From assembly GCA_934317215.1 (NCBI GenBank), contig CAKREH010000001.1:62001-126000 (forward strand): a stretch of 64,000 nucleotides of DNA, in the 5' to 3' direction. Positions 8,169 to 17,040 of this stretch are shown here, piece by piece (position 1 is the stretch's first letter; the number at the start of each line of letters is the position of its first letter). Made by a program: the position numbers and the translations under genes. This DNA is from an uncultured Roseburia sp. (GTDB lineage Bacteria; Bacillota; Clostridia; Lachnospirales; Lachnospiraceae). Under the pieces are notes generated by a model. The model saw only the letters and a program-made list of their open reading frames with translations, did not search any database and was not told the origin of the DNA.

Positions 8169-9098
8169 TTAGGATCCGTTTTTCTCAAACCAGGCTCTCG
8201 CATATGCAATATTGTTCTGCATTTCCTCTTTCAGAGCCTCAATGGATGGAAATTTCCGTTCTTCGCGCACTCTGGTCAAAAACTCTACCGTCACAACTTT
8301 CCCATAAAGATCCCCCGCAAAATCCAGAAGATGTGTCTCAACCCCAATCGGATTTTTTCCTTCGATCGTCGGTTTCACTCCAACATTTGTAACGCCGCGG
8401 CAGCTCCGGTCGCCAAGCCGCACTTCTGTCACATAGACACCGCTCTCCGGAAGCAGTTTTTCTTCCGGTGGAATCTGATTGATCGTCGGAATTCCAAGTT
8501 TCGTACTTCCCAGGTGTCTTCCGTGAAGAATCTCCCCTGTCACAAAATAGTGATACCCCAGCAGACGATTTGCTTTTTCAATATTTCCTTTCGTAATCTC
8601 TTCCCGGATAAATGTGCTGCTGATGTCTCTCTTATCTTCCTGTATTTTATCGATCACAAGCACCTCATAGCCATACCTGCCCGATAAATCTTTTAACATG
8701 TGATAATCGCCTCTGCGATTATGCCCAAAATGAAAATCAGAACCCACAACAAAGCATTTCACATGCAGCTGGCGGACGATCTTTGCGATAAAGTCTTCCG
8801 GCTCCATACACATGATCTCTTTTGTAAACGGACACTCAACCAGATAATCGATCCCGATCTGCTCAAAGATATGCATTTTTTCTTCATTGGTTGTTAAGAC
8901 TTTCGCCTCAACCTGTTCCACACTTTTCCGTGGTGGAATATTAAATGTAAATATGACCGCCGCAAGCCCCGCTTCCTTTTTGGCTGCAAGATGCTCCATC
9001 AGAAGTTCATGACCTCTGTGTATCCCATCAAATTTTCCAAGCGAAAGTACTGTTGGCTCCTCAATATAAAACTCGGTTGTGTTTTTCAGATATTTCAT
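8169..9098 (-). CDS. ribF: Bifunctional riboflavin kinase / FAD synthetase
   Basis: A 309-residue enzyme that phosphorylates riboflavin to FMN and adenylylates FMN to FAD. The N-terminal nucleotidyltransferase domain has the HxGH-type motif GKFDGIHRGH near residues 22-31 and later a STFIREE motif; the C-terminal riboflavin kinase domain has HGRHLGSTKLGIPTIN, the conserved PTxN. The start ATG overlaps the truB stop as ATGA (9095-9098), so translation is coupled. It is the last gene of the rimP-to-ribF operon; truB-ribF is a common pairing in Firmicutes. Confidence 0.96.
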   Translation of the reverse strand: MKYLKNTTEFYIEEPTVLSLGKFDGIHRGHELLMEHLAAKKEAGLAAVIFTFNIPPRKSVEQVEAKVLTTNEEKMHIFEQIGIDYLVECPFTKEIMCMEPEDFIAKIVRQLHVKCFVVGSDFHFGHNRRGDYHMLKDLSGRYGYEVLVIDKIQEDKRDISSTFIREEITKGNIEKANRLLGYHYFVTGEILHGRHLGSTKLGIPTINQIPPEEKLLPESGVYVTEVRLGDRSCRGVTNVGVKPTIEGKNPIGVETHLLDFAGDLYGKVVTVEFLTRVREERKFPSIEALKEEMQNNIAYARAWFEKNGS

Positions 9099-10030
9099 GC
9101 TTCCATAAACAATTTTACCGGCTTATAATCCCCATGTATATCAGAGTACTCATAAATCCCGATAAAACGCCCTTCTTCATCATAAATACGTACCGGCTTC
9201 TGTTCCCACTCTTCCTGATAGGAGACAAACATATCTTTTTTCATCCGGTTGCCATTATATAACAGCTTGTTCCATTCTCTGCAGATCAACGCTTTTTTAT
9301 ACTGTAAAAATACGGAATCGACCGCATAGATAAAATCAAACATCTCTGCATTCCACTGTTCCGGCGGTGTCTGTCCTGCCGCTTTTTGTACACGCTCTTC
9401 AATCTCTGAAAGACGCAGCGCATCCTCTACATAAAAATCAGATACTTTTGTTCGCAGGAGAGATTCCATACATGCCCCACAGGAAAGTTTTTCCCCGATA
9501 TCCTGGCAGAGCGTGCGGATATAAGTTCCCTTTGAGCAGCGCACACGCATACAAACCCGTGGCAGTTCCATTTTAATAATCTCAATAGAATAAATCTGAA
9601 CCGGTCTTGCCTGGCGTTCCACCGTCACACCGCTTCTCGCTAAATCACACAATTTCTTTCCGTTCACTTTTAGTGCAGAATACATCGGCGGCACCTGCAT
9701 ATAGTCACCGATGAAAGAAAGAACTGCCTCTTTTACCTGTTCCTCCGTCACTTCAACCGGATGTTCCTCTAAAACGGTTCCCGTGGTATCCTGTGTGTCC
9801 GTTACCTTTCCAAGCAGCATCACCGCAACATATTCTTTATTTTTGTCCGTCAAAAGGTCGCAGACTTTTGTCGCTTTACCAAGACACACAGGCAGCACTC
9901 CCTCCGCATCCGGATCGAGTGTCCCTGTGTGTCCGATTTTCTTTGTTTTTAAAATACCTCTTAGTTTTGCGACCACATCAAAGGATGTATATCCTTTTTC
10001 TTTGTATACATTGATAATTCCGTTAATCAT
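9095..10030 (-). CDS. truB: tRNA pseudouridine(55) synthase
   Basis: A 311-residue enzyme that makes pseudouridine 55 in the T-loop of tRNAs. The catalytic Asp is in the motif GHTGTLDPDAEGVLPV near residue 38, and the RCSKGTYIRTLCQDIG motif follows later. I start at the ATG at 10028-10030, giving the conserved N-terminus MINGIINVYKEKGYTSFDVV. Upstream in-frame ATG (10060) and TTG (10069) codons would add 10-13 residues not seen in the family; no start here has a strong ribosome site. It lies 63 bases after nrnA and overlaps ribF by four bases. Confidence 0.95.
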   Translation of the reverse strand: MINGIINVYKEKGYTSFDVVAKLRGILKTKKIGHTGTLDPDAEGVLPVCLGKATKVCDLLTDKNKEYVAVMLLGKVTDTQDTTGTVLEEHPVEVTEEQVKEAVLSFIGDYMQVPPMYSALKVNGKKLCDLARSGVTVERQARPVQIYSIEIIKMELPRVCMRVRCSKGTYIRTLCQDIGEKLSCGACMESLLRTKVSDFYVEDALRLSEIEERVQKAAGQTPPEQWNAEMFDFIYAVDSVFLQYKKALICREWNKLLYNGNRMKKDMFVSYQEEWEQKPVRIYDEEGRFIGIYEYSDIHGDYKPVKLFMEA

Positions 10031-10093
10031 AAATTTTCCCGTCTCATGTACAGCCGTCATTTTCTGCAATCTGAAAATTTCAGTCTGCCTGTA

Positions 10094-11050
10094 TCATTCA
10101 TCTGTGATCTGTTCTCTGATATCTTCAATAATTTCATTCAGCCGTTTTTCCGGATCTCCCGCTACGGAAAAACCTGCTGCCCTGACATGTCCGCCACCGC
10201 CATATTTTGCTGCGATCTTTGCAACATCCACATAACTTGCAGAACGGGTGCTGACTTTATAATTTTCTTCATCTGTCTGGTATAAAAAGACTGCTGCTTC
10301 CACGTCCTTTGTCACGCGAAGCTGGCTGACGATCCCGTCTAAATGTTTCGGAAGAACATTGTATTCTCTCATTTCCTCTGCAGTTATGATACTCGAGATG
10401 CATTTTCCATCCAGATGCAGCTTACTTTTTACCAGCGCAAGTCCCATGATACGGTTCTGCTCATAGGTTTTTGTAAAAAATGTCTGATCCACGATCTTCG
10501 GGAAATCAATGCCCATTCCCATCAGAACACCCGCTGCCTCCATCGTTTTTTCCGATGTGCAGGAATACTGGAACACACCGGTATCATGAATGATTCCGGT
10601 ATAAATGCATTCTGCGATCTCTTTGGTCAGACGTTCTCTCGGAATCAGTTCAAATACCAGTTCCGACGCAGAACTCGCCTGCGGGAAAATATAGTTTTCA
10701 TCCGCAAAGCTCTGGTTACTGATATGATGATCGATACACGCTGTTTTTTTTGCATGCTCAAAATATTTTGCCGCGTCTCCAAGTCTGCCAAGATCCCCGC
10801 AGTCCTGTGCGATAAACAGATCAAACTCTTTATCTGCAGTGCAGTCGCTTATGATCTTATCCGCATTTTTCATAAATTTGAAAATATTGGGTATCGGCTG
10901 CAGATACAGGCTGACTTTGATCTGCGGGTAATATGTCGTAATATAGTTATAGGTTGCAAGGCAGGAGCCGACACAGTCCCCATCCGGTCTGATATGACCT
11001 GCGATGGCAGCTGTTTTTACTCCCGCGAAAAGTTCATCAAGACTTTTCAT
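10094..11050 (-). CDS. nrnA: DHH/DHHA1 family phosphoesterase (NrnA-type)
   Basis: A 318-residue protein with the DHH domain (GHIRPDGDCVGS near the N-terminus, IAQDCGD, and the name-giving DHHISN near residue 125) and a C-terminal DHHA1 domain ending in the GGGGHVRAAG motif. Firmicute members in this position, between rbfA and truB, degrade nanoRNA and pAp. The ATG at 11048-11050 is chosen because GGAGG lies six bases upstream; an earlier in-frame TTG has none. The gene follows rbfA by about 40 bases in the translation operon, linking RNA decay to ribosome assembly. Confidence 0.9.
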   Translation of the reverse strand: MKSLDELFAGVKTAAIAGHIRPDGDCVGSCLATYNYITTYYPQIKVSLYLQPIPNIFKFMKNADKIISDCTADKEFDLFIAQDCGDLGRLGDAAKYFEHAKKTACIDHHISNQSFADENYIFPQASSASELVFELIPRERLTKEIAECIYTGIIHDTGVFQYSCTSEKTMEAAGVLMGMGIDFPKIVDQTFFTKTYEQNRIMGLALVKSKLHLDGKCISSIITAEEMREYNVLPKHLDGIVSQLRVTKDVEAAVFLYQTDEENYKVSTRSASYVDVAKIAAKYGGGGHVRAAGFSVAGDPEKRLNEIIEDIREQITDE

Positions 11051-11088
11051 GTTCTCCTCCATCCCCAAACATACGCTTTTCGTCTGTT

Positions 11089-11469
11089 TTATTCTTCTGT
11101 ATCCTCTTCGCTTTTGATATCTTTTGTGACCTCGTCGATCATCTTAGACATCTTTACACCATATTCAATCGACTGGTCTAACACGAAACGGATCTCCGGT
11201 GTATTGCGCAGATTGACTGTTTTCGCAAGTTTACTGCGGATAAATCCCTCCGCGCTCTTTAACCCTGCAAGTGTTTTTGCCTGGGATTCTTCATCTCCTA
11301 AAACACTGATATATGCTTTACATGTTTTTAAATCCGGTGCAACCTCCACTGCTACAACGCTTGTCAGTGGGTTGATCCGCGGGTCTTTGATCTCCCCGCG
11401 GATGATATTGGAAAGTTCGCGCTGCACCTCTCCATTGATCCTGGTATTTTTAATACTGTTTTTTCTCAT
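11089..11469 (-). CDS. rbfA: 30S ribosome-binding factor A
   Basis: A 126-residue KH-like protein needed for late 30S maturation and 16S 5' end processing. The family pattern is present: RINGEVQRELSNIIRGEIKDPR at the N-terminus, followed by VEVAPDLKTCKAYISVLG, and RNTPEIRFVLDQSIEYG near residue 90. The ATG has GAGGT seven bases upstream. It lies 11 bases after infB, the usual order. Confidence 0.96.
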   Translation of the reverse strand: MRKNSIKNTRINGEVQRELSNIIRGEIKDPRINPLTSVVAVEVAPDLKTCKAYISVLGDEESQAKTLAGLKSAEGFIRSKLAKTVNLRNTPEIRFVLDQSIEYGVKMSKMIDEVTKDIKSEEDTEE

Positions 11470-11480
11470 TTTATAACCTC

Positions 11481-14432
11481 TTAGCGCGGTACCTCAACCA
11501 TTGTATACGCTTCTACAATATCTAATTCCTGGAAATCACCGAAACCTTCAAATACAAGACCGCACTCAAATCCTGCTTTTACTTCTTTGACATCATCTTT
11601 AAATCTCTTTAAGGAAGCTAAATCACCCTCAAAAATCTGTTCGCCCTCGCGGGAAATACGAACTTTACATCCTCTCTGGAACATACCGTCAAGCACATAA
11701 GAACCTGCGATATTGCCGACGCCGGAAGCCTTGAAGATCTGACGGATTTCTGCGTGGCCTAATACTTTCTCTTCGTATACCGGGTCTAACATTCCCTTCA
11801 TGGCTGCCTCTACATCCTCAATTGCATTGTAGATGACTTTGTACAGACGGATATCTACGTTTTCTTTATCTGCAGTAAGTTTTGCAGTCGGATCCGGACG
11901 GACGTTAAATCCGATGATGATTGCGTTTGATGCAGATGCAAGGCTGACATCAGACTCGTTGATCGCACCAACACCACCATGGATGACTTTTACAACAACT
12001 TCTTCATTCGACAGTTTCACAAGACTCTGTTTTACTGCCTCCACAGAACCCTGTACATCGGCTTTTACGATGATATCGAGTTCCTTGACATTTCCGGACT
12101 GGATCTGTGAAAACAGATCGTCTAAGGACATCTTTGCCTTTGTATCTTCGATCAGACGGTTCTTGCCCTCGGAAATATAGGTCTCGGCAAATGCTCTTGC
12201 TTCTTTCTCTGTATCCATGGCAACGAATGTCTCACCCGCTTCCGGCACAGAGGATAAACCTAAGATCTCTACCGGCATGGAAGGACCAGCTTCTTTGACA
12301 CGTCTTCCCTGATCATCGATCATCGCACGGACTTTACCATAGCAGCTTCCGCATGCTACCGGCTGGCCAACTTTTAATGTACCCTTCTGTACTAAAACAG
12401 TGGCAACAGCACCGCGTCCTTTATCAAGCTGTGCCTCAATGACAAGACCTCTTGCGTTACGTTTCGGATTTGCCTTTAACTCAAGCACTTCCGCTGTTAA
12501 AAGGATCATCTCAAGCAGGTTGTCGATACCCTCTTTTGTATGTGCGGATACCGGACAGAAGATCGTGCTTCCACCCCAGTCTTCCGGGATAAGTTCGTAC
12601 TCGGATAACTCCTGTTTTACACGCTCGATATTTGCACTCGGTTTATCAATCTTATTGATCGCAACGATGATTTCAACGCCTGCTGCTTTCGCATGGTTGA
12701 TTGCCTCTACCGTCTGTGGCATTACACCGTCATCTGCTGCAACAACTAAAATTGCAATATCAGTAGAATTTGCACCACGCATACGCATTGCAGTAAATGC
12801 TTCGTGTCCCGGAGTATCTAAGAATGTAATATTCTGATCATTGATCGATACTACAGAAGCACCGATATGCTGTGTGATACCGCCTGCCTCTCTGTCTGTC
12901 ACACGGGTAGAACGGATTGCATCCAGCAAGGATGTTTTACCATGGTCAACGTGACCCATAACACAGACAACTGGTGGACGCGATACTAATGTCTCTTCCG
13001 GATCATCTTCCTCTTTTAAGAGTTCAGCGATCACATCAACTTTTTCCTCCGGCTCGCAGATGCAGTTAAACTCTAATGCGATTTCTTCTGCCTGCTCGTA
13101 ATCTACTTCCTGATTTACTGTAACCATCGTTCCTTTTAAGAACAGTTTCTTTACGATAACAGACGGCTGTACTTTCATCTTGTCAGCTAACTCTCTGATC
13201 GTGAGTTTCTCCGGCAGCACAATTGTACGGATCACATCCTCTTCCGGCTGCTGTTTTGGCTGCTGCTGAGGTTTCTTCTTTCCGCCGTTTTTCTCAAGAT
13301 TGATAAAACGCTCCTGTTTCTTTCCGCCAAGTGCATCGTAATCGTTGCGCTGTCTTGCGTTTTTGTTTCTATCCTTATCGCGCTCTCTGGATTCTTTTCC
13401 TCTCAGCTCCTCCGGTGCTGCAGCAGCCGCCTCTTTATTGAAACGGTCGATCTCACGGTCAAGTCTGCCGCCACCATTGTTTCCACCACGGAAGCCATTG
13501 TTTCTGTTGTTATTTCTGTCGCCCTGACCCTGTCCCGGCCTGCCATTGTTCTGGTATGGACGCTGTCCGTCGTTTCTTCCGTTTCTGTCACCGTATGGGC
13601 GCTGTGGTCTGTCACCATTGTTTCTCTGGTTTCTTCCATCTCCCTGCGGGCGGCGCTGACCATTATTGTTACGGTCGCGTCTGTCATTATTATTCCCCTG
13701 ACGGCGGTCATTATTCTGTGGACGGTACTCCGGGTTCTGTGCATAGACATTTTCTCTTGGTGTCTGTACTGTCTCAACCGGCTTTTTCGGTTCTTCCACA
13801 ACCGGTTTTGCCTCTCTCTGTGCCTTTAACTCTGCTGCCTTTGCTGCTGCAAGACGCTCTGCTTCCTCGGCTGCTTTTGCTGCCTCCGGATTGATCGCAC
13901 GCTCAAATGCCTTTCTGACATCATAACCGGATGTCGGTCTTGCCTGTGCATTGCCACGGTTTGGATTCTGTCCCTGTGGACGACGGTCTCCATTCCCCTG
14001 ACGTCTATCGCCATTCTGGCGTCTGTTGTTATTGCCGCCGCGATTGTTGCCCTGTTTGCTGTACTGTGCATTGTATACAGCAGTAATGCTTGATTTTTTC
14101 TTCGGGCGCTGCTCTGTATTCTCATATTTTGCACCCTCAGCCGGTTTATTCTGCTCGTTTGCCTGTGGCTTCTGTGCAGGTTTATTTTCCGGTGCCGCCG
14201 TCTTGTTCTCTGCCGGTTTGCTTTCTGACACATTTTCTTTATTCTGTGCCTTTGCTGTATTCTCCGGTGCTGCAGACTTTCCAAACTTCTTTCTCACGAT
14301 ATTCTGTGCCGGATCATCGATATTGCTGGAAGCTGCTTTCACTGCGTATTCCGTCGTATTTAATGTTTCTATAATCTGTTTGCTCTCTATTCCTAATTCT
14401 TTTGCAAGGTCATAAACTCTCATTTTTGCCAT
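11481..14432 (-). CDS. infB: Translation initiation factor IF-2 with long disordered extension
   Basis: A 983-residue GTPase that brings initiator tRNA to the 30S subunit. Domain order: an IF2_N helical module (about 1-50), a long linker, a second IF2_N module (about 405-460), then the GTPase domain with P-loop GHVDHGKT (about 493-500), G3 DTPGH and G4 NKID, and C-terminal domains. The linker (about 50-400) is unusual: proline/lysine-rich first, then two arginine-asparagine-glycine-rich blocks (about 127-165 and 238-325) made of RRQ, NNDRR and GDRPQ units. Bacillus IF-2 is roughly 716 residues, so this is a large insertion typical in position but not in size. Sits between ylxQ and rbfA. Confidence 0.97.
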   Translation of the reverse strand: MAKMRVYDLAKELGIESKQIIETLNTTEYAVKAASSNIDDPAQNIVRKKFGKSAAPENTAKAQNKENVSESKPAENKTAAPENKPAQKPQANEQNKPAEGAKYENTEQRPKKKSSITAVYNAQYSKQGNNRGGNNNRRQNGDRRQGNGDRRPQGQNPNRGNAQARPTSGYDVRKAFERAINPEAAKAAEEAERLAAAKAAELKAQREAKPVVEEPKKPVETVQTPRENVYAQNPEYRPQNNDRRQGNNNDRRDRNNNGQRRPQGDGRNQRNNGDRPQRPYGDRNGRNDGQRPYQNNGRPGQGQGDRNNNRNNGFRGGNNGGGRLDREIDRFNKEAAAAAPEELRGKESRERDKDRNKNARQRNDYDALGGKKQERFINLEKNGGKKKPQQQPKQQPEEDVIRTIVLPEKLTIRELADKMKVQPSVIVKKLFLKGTMVTVNQEVDYEQAEEIALEFNCICEPEEKVDVIAELLKEEDDPEETLVSRPPVVCVMGHVDHGKTSLLDAIRSTRVTDREAGGITQHIGASVVSINDQNITFLDTPGHEAFTAMRMRGANSTDIAILVVAADDGVMPQTVEAINHAKAAGVEIIVAINKIDKPSANIERVKQELSEYELIPEDWGGSTIFCPVSAHTKEGIDNLLEMILLTAEVLELKANPKRNARGLVIEAQLDKGRGAVATVLVQKGTLKVGQPVACGSCYGKVRAMIDDQGRRVKEAGPSMPVEILGLSSVPEAGETFVAMDTEKEARAFAETYISEGKNRLIEDTKAKMSLDDLFSQIQSGNVKELDIIVKADVQGSVEAVKQSLVKLSNEEVVVKVIHGGVGAINESDVSLASASNAIIIGFNVRPDPTAKLTADKENVDIRLYKVIYNAIEDVEAAMKGMLDPVYEEKVLGHAEIRQIFKASGVGNIAGSYVLDGMFQRGCKVRISREGEQIFEGDLASLKRFKDDVKEVKAGFECGLVFEGFGDFQELDIVEAYTMVEVPR

Positions 14433-14437
14433 TTATC

Positions 14438-14770
14438 TTAATTCCTCCCATTATTCAGTTGTGATTGTTGTTTCAGTCTCTCTTCGATCGAGTGCGACAG
14501 TCCCTCGTTTGTGACTGCAAGCGATGCACGAAATTCTTTTCCAATGAAATGACCGAGCATTTCTTTGTCCGAATATTCATACATTGGCACCTGATAGAAC
14601 TCTGTCATATTTCGAAACATTTTCTTTGTATTGTCCGATGCATCCTGTGCAACGATGACAAGGTATGCCCTGCCTTCTTTTACCGCCTTTTCCGTAGAAA
14701 ATTCTCCACTCGCGACACTGCCGGCTTTTGCGGCAATTCCTAACATAGATAACACTCTATCTGGTTTCAA
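14438..14770 (-). CDS. L7Ae/L30e-family ribosomal protein (YlxQ-like)
   Basis: A 110-residue protein of the L7Ae/L30e/S12e/Gadd45 RNA-binding family, known as YlxQ in the nusA operon of Firmicutes. The N-terminal LGIAAKAGSVASGEF and AYLVIVAQDASDNTKK match the family; it binds kink-turn RNA folds in relatives. The start is a TTG (14768-14770): this keeps the conserved N-terminal helix, and AAGGAG of the preceding gene lies about ten bases upstream. It overlaps the 3' end of the YlxR gene by 14 bases, implying coupled translation. Role in the cell is not settled for this subfamily. Confidence 0.88.
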   Translation of the reverse strand: MKPDRVLSMLGIAAKAGSVASGEFSTEKAVKEGRAYLVIVAQDASDNTKKMFRNMTEFYQVPMYEYSDKEMLGHFIGKEFRASLAVTNEGLSHSIEERLKQQSQLNNGRN

Positions 14771-15047
14771 GCTGTTCCATCTCCTTTGTCAGCGTTTCAT
14801 ATACATCTTTCGGGATCGGCATTTTAAATGATCGTTCTAACCCTTTGTTTTTCATCGCCATTGCAAGACATTCACGGTTCGGGCAGATATAAGCACCTCT
14901 TCCGTTCTTTCTTCCAGTTGCATCTAAAATGATCTCCGTTTCCCCGTCTTCCGCCGGCGCTGTTTTGATCACGCGGATCATATCTCTTTTGGCTTTCATC
15001 TCATGACAGCCTACACACTGCCTCATCGGAATCTTTTTATTTGACAT
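14757..15047 (-). CDS. rnpM: YlxR family RNA-binding protein (RnpM)
   Basis: A 96-residue protein with the YlxR (DUF448) signature PMRQCVGCHEMKAKRDMIRVI at the N-terminus and GRKNGRGAYIC in the middle. The family is encoded directly after nusA; the Bacillus member has been reported as a modulator of RNase P. The two Cys of CVGC and those of CPNREC are kept. A GAGGT about ten bases upstream serves the ATG. It lies 15 bases after nusA. Confidence 0.93.
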   Translation of the reverse strand: MSNKKIPMRQCVGCHEMKAKRDMIRVIKTAPAEDGETEIILDATGRKNGRGAYICPNRECLAMAMKNKGLERSFKMPIPKDVYETLTKEMEQLETR

Positions 15048-15062
15048 TCTTCTTAATACCTC

Positions 15063-16286
15063 TTATTCTCTGTCCTCACCATCAGCTTCGGCATTGTTTT
15101 CTTCTGCTCCGTCAGCCTCATAGCTGTCTTCCTCATAACTTTCCTCTGACGGTGCGCTGCCATCCTCATAATCCTCATAGGACTCGCCGGACTCATCGTA
15201 ATACTCATCTTCCTCATAATCATTCTCGTAATCTAAAAAGTCACCGGACTCTCTTGCCTGCGTCTCGCTCTTGATATCGATCTTGAATCCTGTCAGACGT
15301 GCTGCAAGTCTTGCATTCTGTCCTTCTTTTCCGATTGCAAGGGAAAGCTGGTAATCCGGGACAACCACTTTTGCAGATTTTTCTTCTGCATCTGCGATAA
15401 CAGAAATAACTTTTGCCGGGCTTAATGCATTTTCGATCATCATTGCCGGATTCTCATTCCAGGTAATGATATCGATTTTCTCACCGCGCAGCTCTCCAAC
15501 GATTGCGTTGACTCTGGCTCCGTTCATACCAACACATGCACCAACCGGATCGACATTCGGATCGTTGGACCACACTGCGATCTTTGTTCTGCTTCCCGCT
15601 TCACGCGCGATCGCTTTGATCTCCACGATACCCTCACGGACCTCAGCAACCTCAGACTCGAACAGACGTTTCACAAGTTCCGGATGTGTTCTGGAAACTA
15701 ACACTTTCGGTCCCTTTGAAGTAGCCTTGACCTCTAAGATATATACTTTGATACGCTCTGTCGGCTGGAATACTTCGCCTTTTACCTGCTCGTTCTCGGT
15801 TAAGATCGCATCGACTCTTCCTAAATTAATGCTGACGTTTCTTCCAACATAGCGCTGTACCACACCGGTCACAACATCTTTTTCCATGCTGTAATACTGA
15901 TCATATAAAACTTTGCGCTCCTCCTCACGGATCTTCTGCAGGATCACGTTCTTTGCATTCTGTGTTGCGATACGTCCAAACTCCTTAGACTGTACCTCGA
16001 TATTTACAATATCTCCGATCTCGTATTTGGAATTGATCATCTTTGCATTGACCAGGCTGATCTCCTCCACCGGATCCATGACTTCCTCAACGACGGTCTT
16101 TTCCTGAAACACATGAAACTCACAGGTTTCCGGATCGATCGATACTTTTACGTTATCTGATGTACCGAAATGGTTTTTACAGGCTGTCACAAGAGAATTT
16201 TCAATCGCCTCAAGCAGTGTATCCTTGCTGATGTTTTTCTCCTGTTCTAATATATTTAACGCTTCTAACAACTCATTATTACTCAT
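15063..16286 (-). CDS. nusA: Transcription termination/antitermination factor NusA
   Basis: A 407-residue RNA polymerase-binding factor controlling pausing, termination and antitermination. The N-terminal domain (1-130), S1 domain (about 135-200, DVVTGVVQRYVGRNVSINLG) and two KH domains (about 205-345, with VGACVGMNGARVNAI and AIGKEGQNARLAARL) are all present. After about residue 350 the protein ends in a low-complexity tail of about 50 residues dominated by Glu, Asp, Tyr and Ser. The ATG at 16284-16286 has AGGAGG just upstream; a 30-codon upstream extension of the frame runs through palindromic intergenic sequence and is not credible. Confidence 0.97.
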   Translation of the reverse strand: MSNNELLEALNILEQEKNISKDTLLEAIENSLVTACKNHFGTSDNVKVSIDPETCEFHVFQEKTVVEEVMDPVEEISLVNAKMINSKYEIGDIVNIEVQSKEFGRIATQNAKNVILQKIREEERKVLYDQYYSMEKDVVTGVVQRYVGRNVSINLGRVDAILTENEQVKGEVFQPTERIKVYILEVKATSKGPKVLVSRTHPELVKRLFESEVAEVREGIVEIKAIAREAGSRTKIAVWSNDPNVDPVGACVGMNGARVNAIVGELRGEKIDIITWNENPAMMIENALSPAKVISVIADAEEKSAKVVVPDYQLSLAIGKEGQNARLAARLTGFKIDIKSETQARESGDFLDYENDYEEDEYYDESGESYEDYEDGSAPSEESYEEDSYEADGAEENNAEADGEDRE

Positions 16287-16302
16287 TATTAAATCCTCCT
16301 TG

Positions 16303-16381
16303 TTTTGCGGAGCAAAATGCCTGCTATGCTGTTTTTGCATAGCATGTGCCCTTGCAGGGAGCAATGCCCAGCACACTGGGC
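16303..16381. repeat. Run of four short perfect palindromes between rimP and nusA
   Basis: Four perfect hairpins follow each other: TTTTGC/GCAAAA (16303-16317), GCTATGC/GCATAGC (16323-16343), CCCT/AGGG (16349-16359) and GCCCAG/CTGGGC (16366-16381). They fill the rimP-nusA spacer. None has a T-tract, so they look like an inserted palindromic element or processing sites rather than a terminator. Confidence 0.55.
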
Positions 16382-16406
16382 AGGATTTTCCTCCTTTAGT
16401 TCATCT

Positions 16407-16874
16407 TTAAAAGTCAAATGCCAGACGGATCAATGCGATATCGCTCTTTTCAAACGTCATTTCCGTTCCGTCCTCTGTTTTTATCGTCACGGTATTTTCA
16501 TCATATGCAGACAAAACACCATAAAATTCCTTTTCACGGTTGATTGCACGGTATGTTCGTATCTCTACTTCTTTCCCCATGCTGCGGATATAATCTTTTT
16601 CTTTTTTCAGCGGTCTGCCAAGCCCCGGCGAGCTGACCTCAAAAACATAAGAATCCTCGACGAAATCTTCTCTGTCTAAAATCTCGTTCATCTCCCGCGC
16701 CACTGCCTCACAGTCATTTACGGTAATGCCGCCTTCCTTGTCGATATAGGCTCTTAAGTACCAGGTACCGCCTTCCTTTACATACTCCACATCGACCAGC
16801 TCAAAATTCATGCGGTCCAAGATCGGAGTAATCATTTCTTCGGTGCGCGTTTCGTATGTTTCACGTTTTGACAT
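16407..16874 (-). CDS. rimP: Ribosome maturation factor RimP
   Basis: A 155-residue protein needed for 30S assembly. Family features: LVDVEYVKEGGTWYLRAYID, the GGITVNDCEAVAREM segment, and YVFEVSSPGLGRPLKKEKDY in the middle; the C-terminal half is an SH3-like barrel. The ATG has GAAGGTG at good spacing. It is the first gene of the rimP-nusA-rnpM-ylxQ-infB-rbfA-nrnA-truB-ribF operon, whose promoter I place at 17011-17039. Confidence 0.96.
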   Translation of the reverse strand: MSKRETYETRTEEMITPILDRMNFELVDVEYVKEGGTWYLRAYIDKEGGITVNDCEAVAREMNEILDREDFVEDSYVFEVSSPGLGRPLKKEKDYIRSMGKEVEIRTYRAINREKEFYGVLSAYDENTVTIKTEDGTEMTFEKSDIALIRLAFDF

Positions 16875-16957
16875 GTGTACACCTTCTTTCTTCCATATTC
16901 AGTTTTCCTTTTGCCAGATTCTTTCACTCACCAGAATACATGGCTTCTAAACGTGAA

Positions 16958-16985
16958 TTGAGAGAGGGCTTTCGTCCTCTCTCAA
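16958..16985 (-). other. Leader hairpin upstream of rimP
   Basis: TTGAGAGAGG (16958-16967) pairs perfectly with CCTCTCTCAA (16976-16985). It lies between the predicted promoter and rimP and has no T-tract on either strand, so it is more likely a 5' leader structure than a terminator. Confidence 0.5.
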
Positions 16986-17010
16986 TCAAGTCATCGTGTT
17001 ATCATTTAAT

Positions 17011-17039
17011 AATGTAACACTTTCCTCTTTAAAATGCAA
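17011..17039 (-). promoter_or_regulatory. Promoter of the rimP-nusA-infB operon
   Basis: Minus strand TTGCAT (17039-17034), 17-base spacer, TACATT (17016-17011). It starts right after the end of the small gene at 17041 and gives a leader of about 130 bases. Confidence 0.6.
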
Positions 17040-17040
17040 G

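Noticed and set aside
10343..11476. A 377-codon open frame on the plus strand
   Set aside because: It lies antisense to nrnA and rbfA, has no ribosome site and no recognisable domain; the minus-strand genes are certain.
13440..14050. Short tandem DNA repeats within infB
   Set aside because: They stay in frame and encode the Arg/Asn/Gly-rich linker, so they are protein low complexity rather than a separate element.
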